Below, piece after piece: positions 38,002 through 46,980 of a stretch of 54,663 nt of DNA. Position numbers and translations under genes: made by a program. The stretch lies in contig JALSGS010000037.1 in NCBI GenBank assembly GCA_026982695.1, positions 1 to 54,663 of the forward strand, given 5' to 3'. Position 1 is the stretch's first letter, and each line of letters begins with the position of its first letter. Below the pieces are notes generated by a model, which saw only the letters and a list, made by a program, of their open reading frames with translations, was not told the DNA's origin and searched no databases. The stretch is from Saprospiraceae bacterium (GTDB lineage: Bacteria > Bacteroidota > Bacteroidia > Chitinophagales > Saprospiraceae).

Positions 38002-39642
38002 TTATTGCTGGGCTAGTGGCCCTTGGCTCGTACGAATCACCTCCAGCGCTTTAGCTATTACAGGGTCATGCGCATTCCAAATGCGGTAAAAAGCCTCATC
38101 GCCATAGTGCTGGCGCGCGATGCGGGCATGAAGCAAGCGCTGCAATACGGGTTTCACTACGGGCCAGTCTTTCGGATCAACAATGACTCCTTCACCTTTA
38201 GCGAAAGCCAAAAACTCCTCAGTCAGCTTCTCATCGATGCGGAAGTGTTTGGCAAACTCATCAAAGTCCATACCATCAAAGCGCTGTCTATGTGTCTGTA
38301 AATAGCGAAACACAAACTCCGGCACGTATTGGCGCAACTCGATGTAGGTACCCATCATCTGCACCGTATCGAGCGGCACGAAAATGTCAGGCATGATACC
38401 GCCGCCACCATATACTACCCTACCGCCATGTGTGAAGTAATGAGTCGTATCGGACAGCTCGATGCTATCGGCATGCAACATCTCGCCGTGTTCGTATCGG
38501 TGCTGTACTTCGTGTACGTAGGCATCTGGATCGTCGTAGGGGCGCTGGATGCAACGCCCACTGGGAGTGTAATAGCGAGCTACCGTAAGCCGCAGTGCCG
38601 AGCCATCGCGTAGCATGTACTGTTCTTGCACTAAGCCCTTTCCGAAAGATCGGCGCCCGATAATCCAACCTCGATCCCAATCCTGGATCGCACCTGCTAC
38701 GATCTCACTGGCAGAGGCCGATCCTTCGTCGATGAGCACTACGATCTTGTCCAGATCGAAAAACGCCCGCCCCGTACTTTTGTACTCCGTACGCGAAACG
38801 TGATCGCCTTCTGTATAGACCAACAGCTTGTCTTCTTCAGGGAAAAGCTGACTCAACATCTTGACGGCTTCCTGCAAATATCCGCCTGGGTTTTGACGCA
38901 AGTCGAGCACCAGGTGCTTCATGCCTTGCTCCTCTACCAAGCGCTCTAATGCTTCCATAAATTCCTGGTAAGTATGAGCAGAAAACCGATTGACCTTGAT
39001 ATAGCCCGTTTGTGCGTCGAGCATATAGGCTGCATCCACACTGTGTACCGATATGCGCGCCCGCTTCAGGCGAAAATGGCGCAATTGCTGCTCCTTGCCG
39101 CGCAATATGCCAATGTCGACTTCTGAGCCCTCTTCCCCTCGAAGCAGCTCGACAACCCCTTCCGAATCGATACCGATACCTGCAATGACCGAGTCGGCTA
39201 CCATCACGATGCGATCGCCTGGCAAGATACCTGCCTCTTCACTGGGCCCTCCTGCCAAGGCTGCCACTACGCGCACTGTATCATCTACGATCATGAACTC
39301 CACGCCTATGCCTTCAAAGTTCCCTTCCAGTTGCTCATTGACGGCGCGCAGCTCTTCAGCACTGATATAGCTGGAATGCGGATCGAGCTGGCTGAGTAGC
39401 TGCTCAATGGCCTGTTCGACCAGTTCTTCGCGATCGCGCTCCTCTACGTATTTGGCATCGATATAGCGGATGACCTCCTCCACTTTGCCGCGCCCTAAAG
39501 GGATCACTTCCATGAGCTGTTCGGTCGAGATCTGGGTGGTTTGCGGCTGCACCATTGGCTGCATCTGCAAGCCAATGATCATGCCGAGTACCATCACACC
39601 CGCCAGCAGACTCGGCAAAAATATCTGCACCTTCTTGGGCAT
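38002..39642 (-). CDS. C-terminal processing peptidase (S41 family)
   Basis: This 546-residue protein has an N-terminal membrane anchor or signal (LPSLLAGVMVLGMIIGL) and a tail-specific protease layout. A PDZ domain lies at about 95-190 (FEGIGVEFMIVDD, GGPSEEAGILPGDRI). The S41 domain has LDLRQNPGGYLQEAV. The catalytic dyad is Ser310 (EGSASASE) and Lys335 (RRSFGKGLVQ), 25 residues apart as in CtpA. It is predicted to cleave substrates by their C-termini in the periplasm. The start at 39642 (MPKKVQIF) gives a normal signal anchor; the frame runs open to 39726. The C-terminal 150 residues after the S41 core are a helical extension seen in Bacteroidota members. It is convergent with the helicase gene. 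Confidence 0.92.
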   Translation of the reverse strand: MPKKVQIFLPSLLAGVMVLGMIIGLQMQPMVQPQTTQISTEQLMEVIPLGRGKVEEVIRYIDAKYVEERDREELVEQAIEQLLSQLDPHSSYISAEELRAVNEQLEGNFEGIGVEFMIVDDTVRVVAALAGGPSEEAGILPGDRIVMVADSVIAGIGIDSEGVVELLRGEEGSEVDIGILRGKEQQLRHFRLKRARISVHSVDAAYMLDAQTGYIKVNRFSAHTYQEFMEALERLVEEQGMKHLVLDLRQNPGGYLQEAVKMLSQLFPEEDKLLVYTEGDHVSRTEYKSTGRAFFDLDKIVVLIDEGSASASEIVAGAIQDWDRGWIIGRRSFGKGLVQEQYMLRDGSALRLTVARYYTPSGRCIQRPYDDPDAYVHEVQHRYEHGEMLHADSIELSDTTHYFTHGGRVVYGGGGIMPDIFVPLDTVQMMGTYIELRQYVPEFVFRYLQTHRQRFDGMDFDEFAKHFRIDEKLTEEFLAFAKGEGVIVDPKDWPVVKPVLQRLLHARIARQHYGDEAFYRIWNAHDPVIAKALEVIRTSQGPLAQQ

Positions 39643-39678
39643 AGCAACTTGTCTTGTGGGCTTTTCCAGAATGTCGTG

Positions 39679-39686
39679 CAAAGTAA
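39679..39686 (-). promoter_or_regulatory. -7 box candidate (TTACTTTG) of the S41 peptidase gene
   Basis: One mismatch from TAnnTTTG on the minus strand, 37 bases before the chosen start at 39642. It is weak, but its position supports that start. Confidence 0.3.
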
Positions 39687-39813
39687 AGCGATTATGAGGG
39701 TAATTGTTCAATACAACACCAAACAATTTCGTTGTGAAAGCAAAGCACTACTTTTTTGTGCCTCACTTGAGCAAAGTACTCATTTGGTCAAGCCATATCC
39801 ACCGATGCATTTG

Positions 39814-39821
39814 TACTTTTG
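39814..39821 (+). promoter_or_regulatory. -7 box (TACTTTTG) of the PorP/SprF gene
   Basis: Exact TAnnTTTG match, about 100 bases before the ATG. A TTTG at 39783-39786 could be a distant -33 element. Confidence 0.5.
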
Positions 39822-39921
39822 CCACGCAGTCAGACGCGATTTTTTACTACTGCCTTTCGGCAAATGGGACTTACACGCGCAAGCCAAAGTACGTTTGGCT
39901 CGCGCCCAAAAACTCAAGTCA

Positions 39922-40980
39922 ATGAAGCATCTTTTGCTTATCGGGATATTCTATGCATCGTGCACGTGGGCTGTAGTCCAAGCACAAGATCAAACCTTTT
40001 CGCAGTTCTACACTCAACCTCAGTTTCTAAACCCTGCGCTTGTGGGCAGCATCCAGACTAGCTTTCGATTGGCTGCGTCCTACCGCGATCAGTGGCGTGG
40101 GTTAGTGCCAAAGTCCTTTCAGACCTATGCCACCAGCTTAGACTTGCGCTGGGATTTAGGCCTTAGTGGCAAAGCCCATCAAGATGCCGTAGCGGTTGGC
40201 ATGTTTTTCTACACCGATCGCGTACCCACACTTGACTACGTAGCCACACAAATCGTCCTGTCGGGTGCTTTTCACAAATCGCTCGATGCACGCAACACCC
40301 AATACTTAAGCTTAGGAATCCAAGGTGGCATCCAACAACGCAATATCTCTTACGAAGACCTCACCTTTCAAGATCAATTCAATGGCACTGACGGCTATAC
40401 ACTGAGTACCAGTGAAGATCTGCCCGCCAATAACTACGCTTTTAGCGACTTCAGTGTAGGGCTCAATTATTCGATGAGCCAGCACAGCGGGCTGGCACTC
40501 TATGTAGGTGCAGCTATACACCACATCACACAACCCGAAGTGAGCTTTTACGTATTGGGGGGTGATCCTGGCATCACTTATCCTTCTAGCAAGCTGTATC
40601 GCAAGTACACAGCACATGCCAGCATGAATTTGCCCCTGGCCGAACGACTCGACATCGTACCCCGCGTGCTAGTAGCTCGTCAAGGGCCCCACTACGAAGC
40701 GGCTGCAGGTGGCAGCTTGCGTTTTGGCCTAAGCCAATTTGCACCAGTAGCGCTCCACTTAGGTGCATGGGCACATGTCGTTGGCGACGTACAAACTACT
40801 GCTACAACCAATGCCATGATCTGGCTCGTGGGCATGGAATACAACAATGTACTGGTAGGCTTATCCTACGATGCGTGGATCAATGCCCTAGGCACTACGC
40901 GCGGCCCTGGCGTTATAGAGCTGTCGATCTCGTACTTGGGCGAATACGAAAATGAAACGGTGCTGTGTCCCAAGTTTTGA
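39922..40980 (+). CDS. PorP/SprF family type IX secretion system membrane protein
   Basis: This 352-residue outer-membrane protein has a signal peptide (FYASCTWAVVQAQ) and the family opening DQTFSQFYTQPQFLNPALVGS. A series of barrel strands follows, up to NVLVGLSYDAWIN and VIELSISYLG. PorP/SprF proteins associate with PorE or with adhesin or cargo partners of T9SS and assist gliding or surface display; this copy has no adjacent partner genes. The frame is open upstream to 39541, but that part overlaps the divergent protease gene and lacks a signal peptide, so ATG 39922 is the likely start. The family is clear; the specific cargo is not. Confidence 0.92.
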   Translation: MKHLLLIGIFYASCTWAVVQAQDQTFSQFYTQPQFLNPALVGSIQTSFRLAASYRDQWRGLVPKSFQTYATSLDLRWDLGLSGKAHQDAVAVGMFFYTDRVPTLDYVATQIVLSGAFHKSLDARNTQYLSLGIQGGIQQRNISYEDLTFQDQFNGTDGYTLSTSEDLPANNYAFSDFSVGLNYSMSQHSGLALYVGAAIHHITQPEVSFYVLGGDPGITYPSSKLYRKYTAHASMNLPLAERLDIVPRVLVARQGPHYEAAAGGSLRFGLSQFAPVALHLGAWAHVVGDVQTTATTNAMIWLVGMEYNNVLVGLSYDAWINALGTTRGPGVIELSISYLGEYENETVLCPKF

Positions 40981-41069
40981 GCTGATTGACTGGCTAGTCG
41001 ATCCTCATCCCTCCCATCGCCTTCACTATTGATGTCTATTGATGTGGGCGCATCGATCCCATTGAGATA

Positions 41070-41086
41070 AAAAAGCACATTGTGCC
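41070..41086 (-). terminator. Short palindrome with T run after CtlX
   Basis: GCAC-ATT-GTGC followed on the minus strand by six T residues, about 50 bases past the ctlX stop. The stem is short. A near-identical sequence (AAAAAGCACATCGTGCC) occurs at 9330-9346. Confidence 0.45.
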
Positions 41087-41137
41087 CTACACACTACCAG
41101 AGATCCACTCACGACACATATTTCAAGAGGCTGCAGG

Positions 41138-42082
41138 CTATTCCTCTTTCTTTTTCGGAAGGAAGATCTCTGCCATCATACATCGGGCACTGCCTCCCCC
41201 ATAAGTCTCAATGGTGTCGATGGGGCTATGTAGTAGGCGTACATGTGCTTGGAGTCGCTGGATTTGCACTTGCGTCAGGGAGTGAAATGCTTGATCAGAC
41301 ATCACAAGTAGCCGCTCACCTTTGTCGCTGCGCACCTGAAGCATGTTGCCCGCAAAAGACATCATCTGCCGATAGCTGATTTCGATGATTTCTTTATTAG
41401 TAGCATAAAATCGCTCAATGAGCCGATTAGCAGCATAGTCGTCGGCCACAGCCTCAAGACAAATCACGACGAATGTATCGCCCATCGCCATCATGACATT
41501 GGTGTGGTAAATCTGAATACCACGCGCATCGGTAGCCACGAAGAACTCTTTCTCATAACCCATCAACCGACAAAACTCATTGAGCAAAAACTCGTCGGTA
41601 CGAGGGCTGGCACAAGCATAAGCGACGCGATTCTGACGGTCGAGCACCATGCTACCCGTACCCTCCAAAAAGCGACCTTTCTCCTCGTAGCGCTCTAGTT
41701 TAATGCGCCGCTTGATGTGAAAATGTGCACCTATGTAGCGAATAATGTCTTCGCGACGCTCGGCCCGGCGCTGCGCAGAAAACATCGGGTAAGTGATCAC
41801 GGTGCCGTCGTTGTGAAAGGTGATCCAGTTATTGGGAAACACTGCATCGGGCTTTGCCGGCTCAAGCGTATCTTCCACTACCCACACTTGCACACCTGCC
41901 TGCCGCAACACTGCTACAAAAGCATCGAACTCTTCTCGAGCGGCTGTTGCCACTCGTTCGGGACTCATCATGTTATCATCTACCTGAAAGGCATTGTTGA
42001 CAGCTGTCTCTGGATTGTATCCAAAATGTGCCGGTCTGACCATCAGTATATGCCGCGTCGTCTGATGCGTTCCTCGCTCCAT
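41138..42082 (-). CDS. ctlX: CtlX-type citrulline/arginine-deiminase-related hydrolase
   Basis: This 314-residue protein belongs to the amidinotransferase/arginine deiminase superfamily. The N-terminal TTRHILMVRPAHFGYN and TAVNNAFQ, the substrate loop PDAVFPNNWITFH and the C-terminal GGGSARCMMAEIF with the nucleophilic Cys match the CtlX (citrulline utilisation hydrolase) and related dimethylargininase-like group. Such enzymes hydrolyse guanidino or ureido compounds. No arginine or ornithine catabolic gene lies beside it, so the substrate is inferred from the family only. It is cytoplasmic and monocistronic. Confidence 0.83.
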   Translation of the reverse strand: MERGTHQTTRHILMVRPAHFGYNPETAVNNAFQVDDNMMSPERVATAAREEFDAFVAVLRQAGVQVWVVEDTLEPAKPDAVFPNNWITFHNDGTVITYPMFSAQRRAERREDIIRYIGAHFHIKRRIKLERYEEKGRFLEGTGSMVLDRQNRVAYACASPRTDEFLLNEFCRLMGYEKEFFVATDARGIQIYHTNVMMAMGDTFVVICLEAVADDYAANRLIERFYATNKEIIEISYRQMMSFAGNMLQVRSDKGERLLVMSDQAFHSLTQVQIQRLQAHVRLLHSPIDTIETYGGGSARCMMAEIFLPKKKEE

Positions 42083-42509
42083 ACAGTTTGCCTGAAGTTA
42101 GTGTGTTGCCTCCAAACCACCACCTGGCCACCATAGGACCCAAAAGTGCGCAGTTAACGGGCGCTAAAGTACTATTTGACTTCCGAATTGAATCAAAAAA
42201 AAACACCAACCGCCTTATAGCAAAATTACCTCATCGCCTTCTTCCACCGCAAGCAATAAGCACGCAAATCACGGTGCCCTACTGAAAAATATCAAACAAT
42301 AGTATAAAAGAATCACTCATCCGAAACAAATAATAAACAGCTCATTACCAGCACATACAACGAAAAAAACACCAGCACACAGCCCGTGCACACGTCAAAT
42401 CATATAAAATTTGGAATAATGTTTGAATAATCACAATGCGTAAAGGAGTGAAATAAAACACAAACACATGTCAAGCACCTACAACTAAACTGCGATCCAA
42501 AACAAGAAC
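42083..42509. other. AT-rich intergenic region
   Basis: No gene was found in these 427 bases. A weak minus-strand box (TACTTTAG, 42164-42171) could serve ctlX. The right part, about 42290-42440, is A-rich without clear structure. Confidence 0.4.
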
Positions 42510-43493
42510 ATGTCCAAAACTGAGCATCCTATGAGAAAACACCAACTCTTATTGGCCAGTACTGTCACTACACTACTATTCATGACAGGTGCCGTGGGCC
42601 TACTGAGCGATCGGCTCGTCGATCAGAAGCAATATATCGACCAACAGCGTCAAGTATTACAGCAATTAAATGCTGAATTGCAAGGTGAACGACAACTCAA
42701 CCGAGAGCTTCAAGTAGAAATTCAACGACTCGAAGACAGCATTGCCCTGTTGGAACACCAAAAGGCAGACTTAGCTCGCCAACTCCGACATAGTCAAGTG
42801 CAAGTAAATCAACTGCGCCAAGAACTCCAGCTCATGCGTGCAAAGATCGCTGCACTAAACGCCGAACTCGAAGAGTTGAGCCAAGCCCGCGAGCGATACC
42901 AAGCCCGCATCGAACAGCTCGAAATCGAAAAACTCCAATTGCTTGACAGCCTCCAGCTACTACAACAACAAACTACACAAGCAGAAAAGGTAGTTGATGA
43001 CCAACATAAAGCCCAAAACGAAAAGGAAGCTGAAACTGCACGCCTCGAACGCATTCGGCAAGTAGTATTGCGTACAGCAGTACAGTGGCGCGAGGTGCAA
43101 CTGAGTCGCAAGCCCGACGGCAGCGGGCCTTTGTACAAAGTCCGGCCCGGCACCGACGAGTGGCGCTATACAAAGGTAGTATGTGCGCTGGGCCACCCTC
43201 AGCCCAAGCTGCTCTTCGGTCAAAAGTTCGTCTTACAAATCGTAGATACCGACACGGGTAAACCCTTGCCCTATCTCGAAGTGAACCCGTCGTTCCCCGA
43301 CAGCCCTAACAACACCATAGGCGTACACTTTGTGTTTAGCAACAATCCCGTTACCCTAACCTACAGAAACGATATGGTCAAGGAAGGCCAAAATTACGAA
43401 CTACAACTTTTCCTCGAAGACAACGGGCAACTATACCGCCTCGTACATGGCGTGCGCCCGCTGATTAAAGACGGAAAAGTGATCCGACACTAA
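42510..43493 (+). CDS. Membrane-anchored coiled-coil protein of unknown function
   Basis: This 327-residue protein has an N-terminal hydrophobic segment (LLLASTVTTLLFMTGAVGLL), then about 150 residues of continuous coiled coil rich in Gln, Leu and Glu (residues 35-195). A C-terminal beta-rich domain of about 120 residues follows (KVRPGTDEWRYTKVVCALGH, VLQIVDTDTGKPLPYLEVNP). No family was recognised. The layout suggests a periplasmic rod with a terminal binding domain, anchored at the inner membrane. Its neighbours do not point to a function. Confidence 0.7.
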   Translation: MSKTEHPMRKHQLLLASTVTTLLFMTGAVGLLSDRLVDQKQYIDQQRQVLQQLNAELQGERQLNRELQVEIQRLEDSIALLEHQKADLARQLRHSQVQVNQLRQELQLMRAKIAALNAELEELSQARERYQARIEQLEIEKLQLLDSLQLLQQQTTQAEKVVDDQHKAQNEKEAETARLERIRQVVLRTAVQWREVQLSRKPDGSGPLYKVRPGTDEWRYTKVVCALGHPQPKLLFGQKFVLQIVDTDTGKPLPYLEVNPSFPDSPNNTIGVHFVFSNNPVTLTYRNDMVKEGQNYELQLFLEDNGQLYRLVHGVRPLIKDGKVIRH

Positions 43494-43532
43494 TACGGGA
43501 AAGCCTTTATCTCAATAGAAGTTGTTTTTTTG

Positions 43533-43566
43533 GACAGTGGCCTTTTACAGGTCGCTGTCTTTTTTT
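43533..43566 (+). terminator. Terminator after the coiled-coil gene
   Basis: GACAGTGGCC pairs imperfectly with GGTCGCTGTC around a short loop and is followed by seven T residues. Confidence 0.7.
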
Positions 43567-43702
43567 GTGCAATTTACCCATCAGACCCACTTCAAGTGGA
43601 AGAATGCTTGCCCAAATTTGCACAAAAATGTGTTCCTTTCGGAAAATGTGACCACGCCAACAGGTACGATCCCCTCTTCTTCACCCGCAAAATCACCTGA
43701 TT

Positions 43703-44617
43703 ATGGACAGAAGAGATTTCCTCTGCACTACGAGCACCTGGGTGGCAGGCACCCTCGTGTGGCCACTTTGTAGTTGCCAGCAAGCAGTTGAGTCGGATTC
43801 CGTTCACCAAACACCTGCCAACTCGATGCGCACGCACTCACCCACCGGCACCCTTTCTGCCTTTGGTATCCAGCTATGGACGCTGCGCGACGAAATGGTG
43901 AAAAACCCACGCGAAGTACTACAACGAGTAGTTTCGTTTGGCTATCGCCAAATCGAAAACTACGAAGGACCACAAGGCCTGTGGTGGGGTATGCGTCCTT
44001 CGGAATTCAATGCACTGTGTGCAAAGCTAAACCTGGATCCGGTGGCCAGCCACTGCAACTTCGTCGAGGATTTCGAAGTCAAAGCAGCTCAAGCGGCCGA
44101 AGTAGGCATGAAATACTTGATTGCCCCCTGGGTAGGCCCTCAGAAAAGCATCGACGACTTCCGCCGCATTGCTGAAGTCTTCAATCAATGCGGTGAGATA
44201 TGCAAGCAAAATGGCCTGCGCTTCGCCTATCACAACCACGATTATTCCTTCAAAGAAGTGGATGGCGCCCTGCCACAAGATATACTTATGCAACACACAG
44301 ATCCCGACTTGGTCGATTTCGAAATGGACATCTATTGGGTCGTTACAGCTGGTGCCGACCCCATCACTTGGCTCAACAAATATCCTGGCCGCTGGCGCCT
44401 CTGTCATATCAAAGACCGCAAAAAAGGCGTGCCCCTTACCGAGCGCGAAGCCTCTTGTGTACTCGGTACCGGATCGATCGATTTTGCGCCCATCCTAAAA
44501 GCTGCACGAGCACAAGGCATGCAGTACTATTTCGTAGAGCAAGAACAATACGAGCAAGGCACACCCTACGAGTGCGCCAAAGCCGATGCTGCTTACCTGC
44601 AGCAACTCGTCTTTTGA
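43703..44617 (+). CDS. Secreted sugar phosphate isomerase/epimerase-like protein
   Basis: This 304-residue protein starts with a twin-Arg-like MDRRDFL and a hydrophobic segment ending in a possible lipobox (LCSC, residues 22-25), so it may be a Tat-exported lipoprotein. The mature part is an AP-endonuclease-2-like TIM barrel: FGIQLWTLRDEM, YHNHDYSF, DFEMDIYWVVTAGADP and HIKDRKKGV. The His, Glu and Asp positions match the metal site of xylose-isomerase-like sugar epimerases. Substrate is unknown; secreted members in Bacteroidota are often linked to sugar or keto-sugar conversion. It is monocistronic and converges with lepB, with a bidirectional terminator between them. Confidence 0.85.
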   Translation: MDRRDFLCTTSTWVAGTLVWPLCSCQQAVESDSVHQTPANSMRTHSPTGTLSAFGIQLWTLRDEMVKNPREVLQRVVSFGYRQIENYEGPQGLWWGMRPSEFNALCAKLNLDPVASHCNFVEDFEVKAAQAAEVGMKYLIAPWVGPQKSIDDFRRIAEVFNQCGEICKQNGLRFAYHNHDYSFKEVDGALPQDILMQHTDPDLVDFEMDIYWVVTAGADPITWLNKYPGRWRLCHIKDRKKGVPLTEREASCVLGTGSIDFAPILKAARAQGMQYYFVEQEQYEQGTPYECAKADAAYLQQLVF

Positions 44618-44635
44618 GCCACACATGGCCCCGCC

Positions 44636-44689
44636 ACAAAAATACCTGCCCGAGTAGCATACGCGCCAAGCCACTCGAGCAGGTGTTTT
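44636..44689. terminator. Bidirectional terminator between convergent genes
   Basis: ACCTGCCCGAGT (44644-44655) pairs with ACTCGAGCAGGT (44673-44684), one mismatch. An A run stands on the left and T residues on the right, so it can act on both strands. Confidence 0.75.
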
Positions 44690-44711
44690 GGCTTTTGCGC
44701 AAGCGCCTACC

Positions 44712-46298
44712 TCACATCTGATTGGCCGACATGAAGAGCCGATTCCAGCGAATGCCATCGCGCAAGTTGCCATTCTTGAGCGAGAACCAGATAAACAACG
44801 GCTTGCCCACTACGTGATCGAAAGGTACAAAGCCCCACACGCGGCTGTCTTCCGAATTGTGGCGATTATCGCCCATCATCCAGTAGTAATCTTGCTCAAA
44901 GGTATACGTATCGGTGGGTTGGCCATCGATAAAAAACTGGCCATCGCGCATCTCAAGCGTGTGATGCTCATAAGCCGTAATGACGCGGCGAAACATGGCG
45001 ATATTTTCAGGTGTGAGCTTAACCGTAACCCCCTTTTTCGGAATCCACACTGGCCCGTAGTTGTCCATCGTCCAGCCGGGAAAGTGCTCCGGATCGTGTG
45101 GGAAAAGATGGTATGGATTGGGGTTGTTGGGCGAAAACACCTCTACGCGAATGTTGGGATCCAACGCCTTGATCTTTTCCACCTGCTCGGCTGTAAGGAA
45201 AAACAGCCCCGCCGTAGGATTGCTCTCCTGAATATTGACGCCCCACGACTCCAACTTGCGCGGATTGATGCTGTTAGGTGGCGAGATGCGGTACAAAAAC
45301 TGCATCTTCGACGGGTTCTTCACCGGTTGCCCATTGATGTACACCTGCCGATCGCGCACTTCGAGCGTATCGCCAGGTAGTCCAATACAACGCTTGATGT
45401 AGTGATCTTTCTTGTCAATAGGGCGTACCACCAATGCTACCTGCCCATTGCGGATTGCACGGGCATAAGGCTCAGGAATGGCACCACGTCGGAAGTCGTG
45501 AATCGACCAGGTACGCTGCGGAAACACGTACACACTGTCGCCTTCGGGATAATTGAACACCACAATCTCGTTGTGATCGATCTGTTCCACTGCTGGCAAT
45601 CGGGTAAAGGGGATATTGGGTTCAGACAGATACGACTCTCGGTTGAGCCACGGAATGCGGTTGTGCAAAAGTGGAATCATGAGCACCGTCTGTGGAGTGC
45701 GAATGCCGTAATTGACCTTGCTGACAAACAGAAAATCGCCCACCAGCAGTGTCTGTTCCATAGAAGAAGTCGGGATGGTGTAGGCCTCGATGAGAAACAT
45801 GCGAATAAAAGCCGCAGCAAATACGGCAAAGATGATGGCTTCGGCCCACTCGCGCAATGCACTCTTCTGGTAAGGGTTGTGGCGCATCAGCTTGCGCAAA
45901 GTCTTTCGGTCGTTCTTGGCCCGTGCTTCTTCAAGGCGCCGCATAAATTCGCGTTCAGCCGTAATGGCTGGACCTATATACCGCTCCTTGGAGCTAAGAC
46001 CCAAATAGAGAAAATAGCCAGGTGCATACACGACTGCCCACACTGCTTGCCAAAAGCCGTATTTGCCAAAAGAGCGCACCATGTCGATGGCCATACCCGC
46101 ATAGATAAAAATATTGACAATGGGCACCAGCAATAACAACGCATACTCGGGTTTGCGCCCAATCAATCGCGCCCATACGACGAAGTTGAGCCCCGGCACC
46201 AGCCCCTTCCAGCCCTTTTCACCTGCTTTGACAAAGACAAAATAAAGCGCCACACTGAGCAACACGTACGACAACAGCAAAAATGCGAAAATCACCAT
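44712..46298 (-). CDS. lepB: Signal peptidase I with long N-terminal membrane extension
   Basis: This 528-residue protein has a DUF5684-like N-terminal region with several membrane segments (residues 1-105), which is usual in Bacteroidota. The S26 peptidase domain follows. The catalytic residues are Ser179 in IPTSSMEQTLL and Lys302 in YIKRCIGLPGD. The box GDNRHNSEDSRVWGFVP is close to the C-terminus, as in the family. It removes signal peptides from exported proteins at the inner membrane. The insert between the Lys box and the GDN box is long, which accounts for its size. An exact promoter box lies 45 bases upstream. Confidence 0.94.
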   Translation of the reverse strand: MVIFAFLLLSYVLLSVALYFVFVKAGEKGWKGLVPGLNFVVWARLIGRKPEYALLLLVPIVNIFIYAGMAIDMVRSFGKYGFWQAVWAVVYAPGYFLYLGLSSKERYIGPAITAEREFMRRLEEARAKNDRKTLRKLMRHNPYQKSALREWAEAIIFAVFAAAFIRMFLIEAYTIPTSSMEQTLLVGDFLFVSKVNYGIRTPQTVLMIPLLHNRIPWLNRESYLSEPNIPFTRLPAVEQIDHNEIVVFNYPEGDSVYVFPQRTWSIHDFRRGAIPEPYARAIRNGQVALVVRPIDKKDHYIKRCIGLPGDTLEVRDRQVYINGQPVKNPSKMQFLYRISPPNSINPRKLESWGVNIQESNPTAGLFFLTAEQVEKIKALDPNIRVEVFSPNNPNPYHLFPHDPEHFPGWTMDNYGPVWIPKKGVTVKLTPENIAMFRRVITAYEHHTLEMRDGQFFIDGQPTDTYTFEQDYYWMMGDNRHNSEDSRVWGFVPFDHVVGKPLFIWFSLKNGNLRDGIRWNRLFMSANQM

Positions 46299-46342
46299 AG
46301 GTATTTGGGTCTTTTCCTAAACAAAAAATACGGAAAGCGGGC

Positions 46343-46350
46343 CAAAGATA
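46343..46350 (-). promoter_or_regulatory. -7 box (TATCTTTG) of lepB
   Basis: Exact TAnnTTTG match on the minus strand, 45 bases before the lepB ATG. It suggests lepB is transcribed independently of the two upstream minus-strand genes. Confidence 0.55.
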
Positions 46351-46461
46351 AACCCAAAATGAAGTGCACACACTTTTTCTGGATATTCGCATTCCCTCTT
46401 TTAGACATAAGACACGAAAGTAACGGTCAAGGAAGTGCCTACAGCCTCTGCATAGCGCTAG

Positions 46462-46962
46462 TCAGTCATGCTCAATTTCCGAGTTGACCATTTTGCGAAA
46501 GCGCGCAGCATCCTCAGAAGGCCATACCCAACGATCGTAGTAGCGGTAGTGAGCCCAAGTGAGCGACAGGGGCACACCCCAAAGTCCAAACAGCATAAGC
46601 GCTGTAGGTAGAGGAAAGCCCAGTACCCACACCTCAGTACCTACTGCCCAACCCACAACCAGCGCAACAAAACACGTCCAGTAGAGCATCATGCTCCAGC
46701 CCACCCAACGCATTAGAAAGGTAGACCGCCCATGACGCCGCGTCGCCAACATCAAAGTAGCGGCAATAATCCCAATGATCAGACTGCCCCACAGGCCCGC
46801 CACCCATGGCATAACTTGTGGCAACTCGGAAGCACATTGCTGCATGCTGTCAAAATACCGGTGTGGTTGCCCTGTAGCTGCTTTTCCTAAGGGCATACTC
46901 CACAGCCACACAATCAAGCCAAACATAGCTGCAACACACCCAAAGATCCATCGAATCATCAC
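46462..46962 (-). CDS. Small membrane protein of unknown function
   Basis: This 166-residue protein has about four predicted membrane helices (near residues 5-23, 50-72, 85-108 and 115-135) and a charged C-terminal tail (YDRWVWPSEDAARFRKMVN). I do not recognise a family. The gene follows the exonuclease gene by 18 bases on the same strand and is probably co-transcribed with it. Confidence 0.65.
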   Translation of the reverse strand: MMIRWIFGCVAAMFGLIVWLWSMPLGKAATGQPHRYFDSMQQCASELPQVMPWVAGLWGSLIIGIIAATLMLATRRHGRSTFLMRWVGWSMMLYWTCFVALVVGWAVGTEVWVLGFPLPTALMLFGLWGVPLSLTWAHYRYYDRWVWPSEDAARFRKMVNSEIEHD

Positions 46963-46980
46963 GAGTAGTGTGTTTTAAAG

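Noticed and set aside
42290-42440. A-rich stretch considered as a CRISPR leader or repeat array
   Set aside because: No regularly spaced repeats are present here or elsewhere in the window.
44688-46136. Plus-strand frames of 230 and 244 codons opposite lepB
   Set aside because: Antisense shadows of a clear signal peptidase gene with intact catalytic residues.
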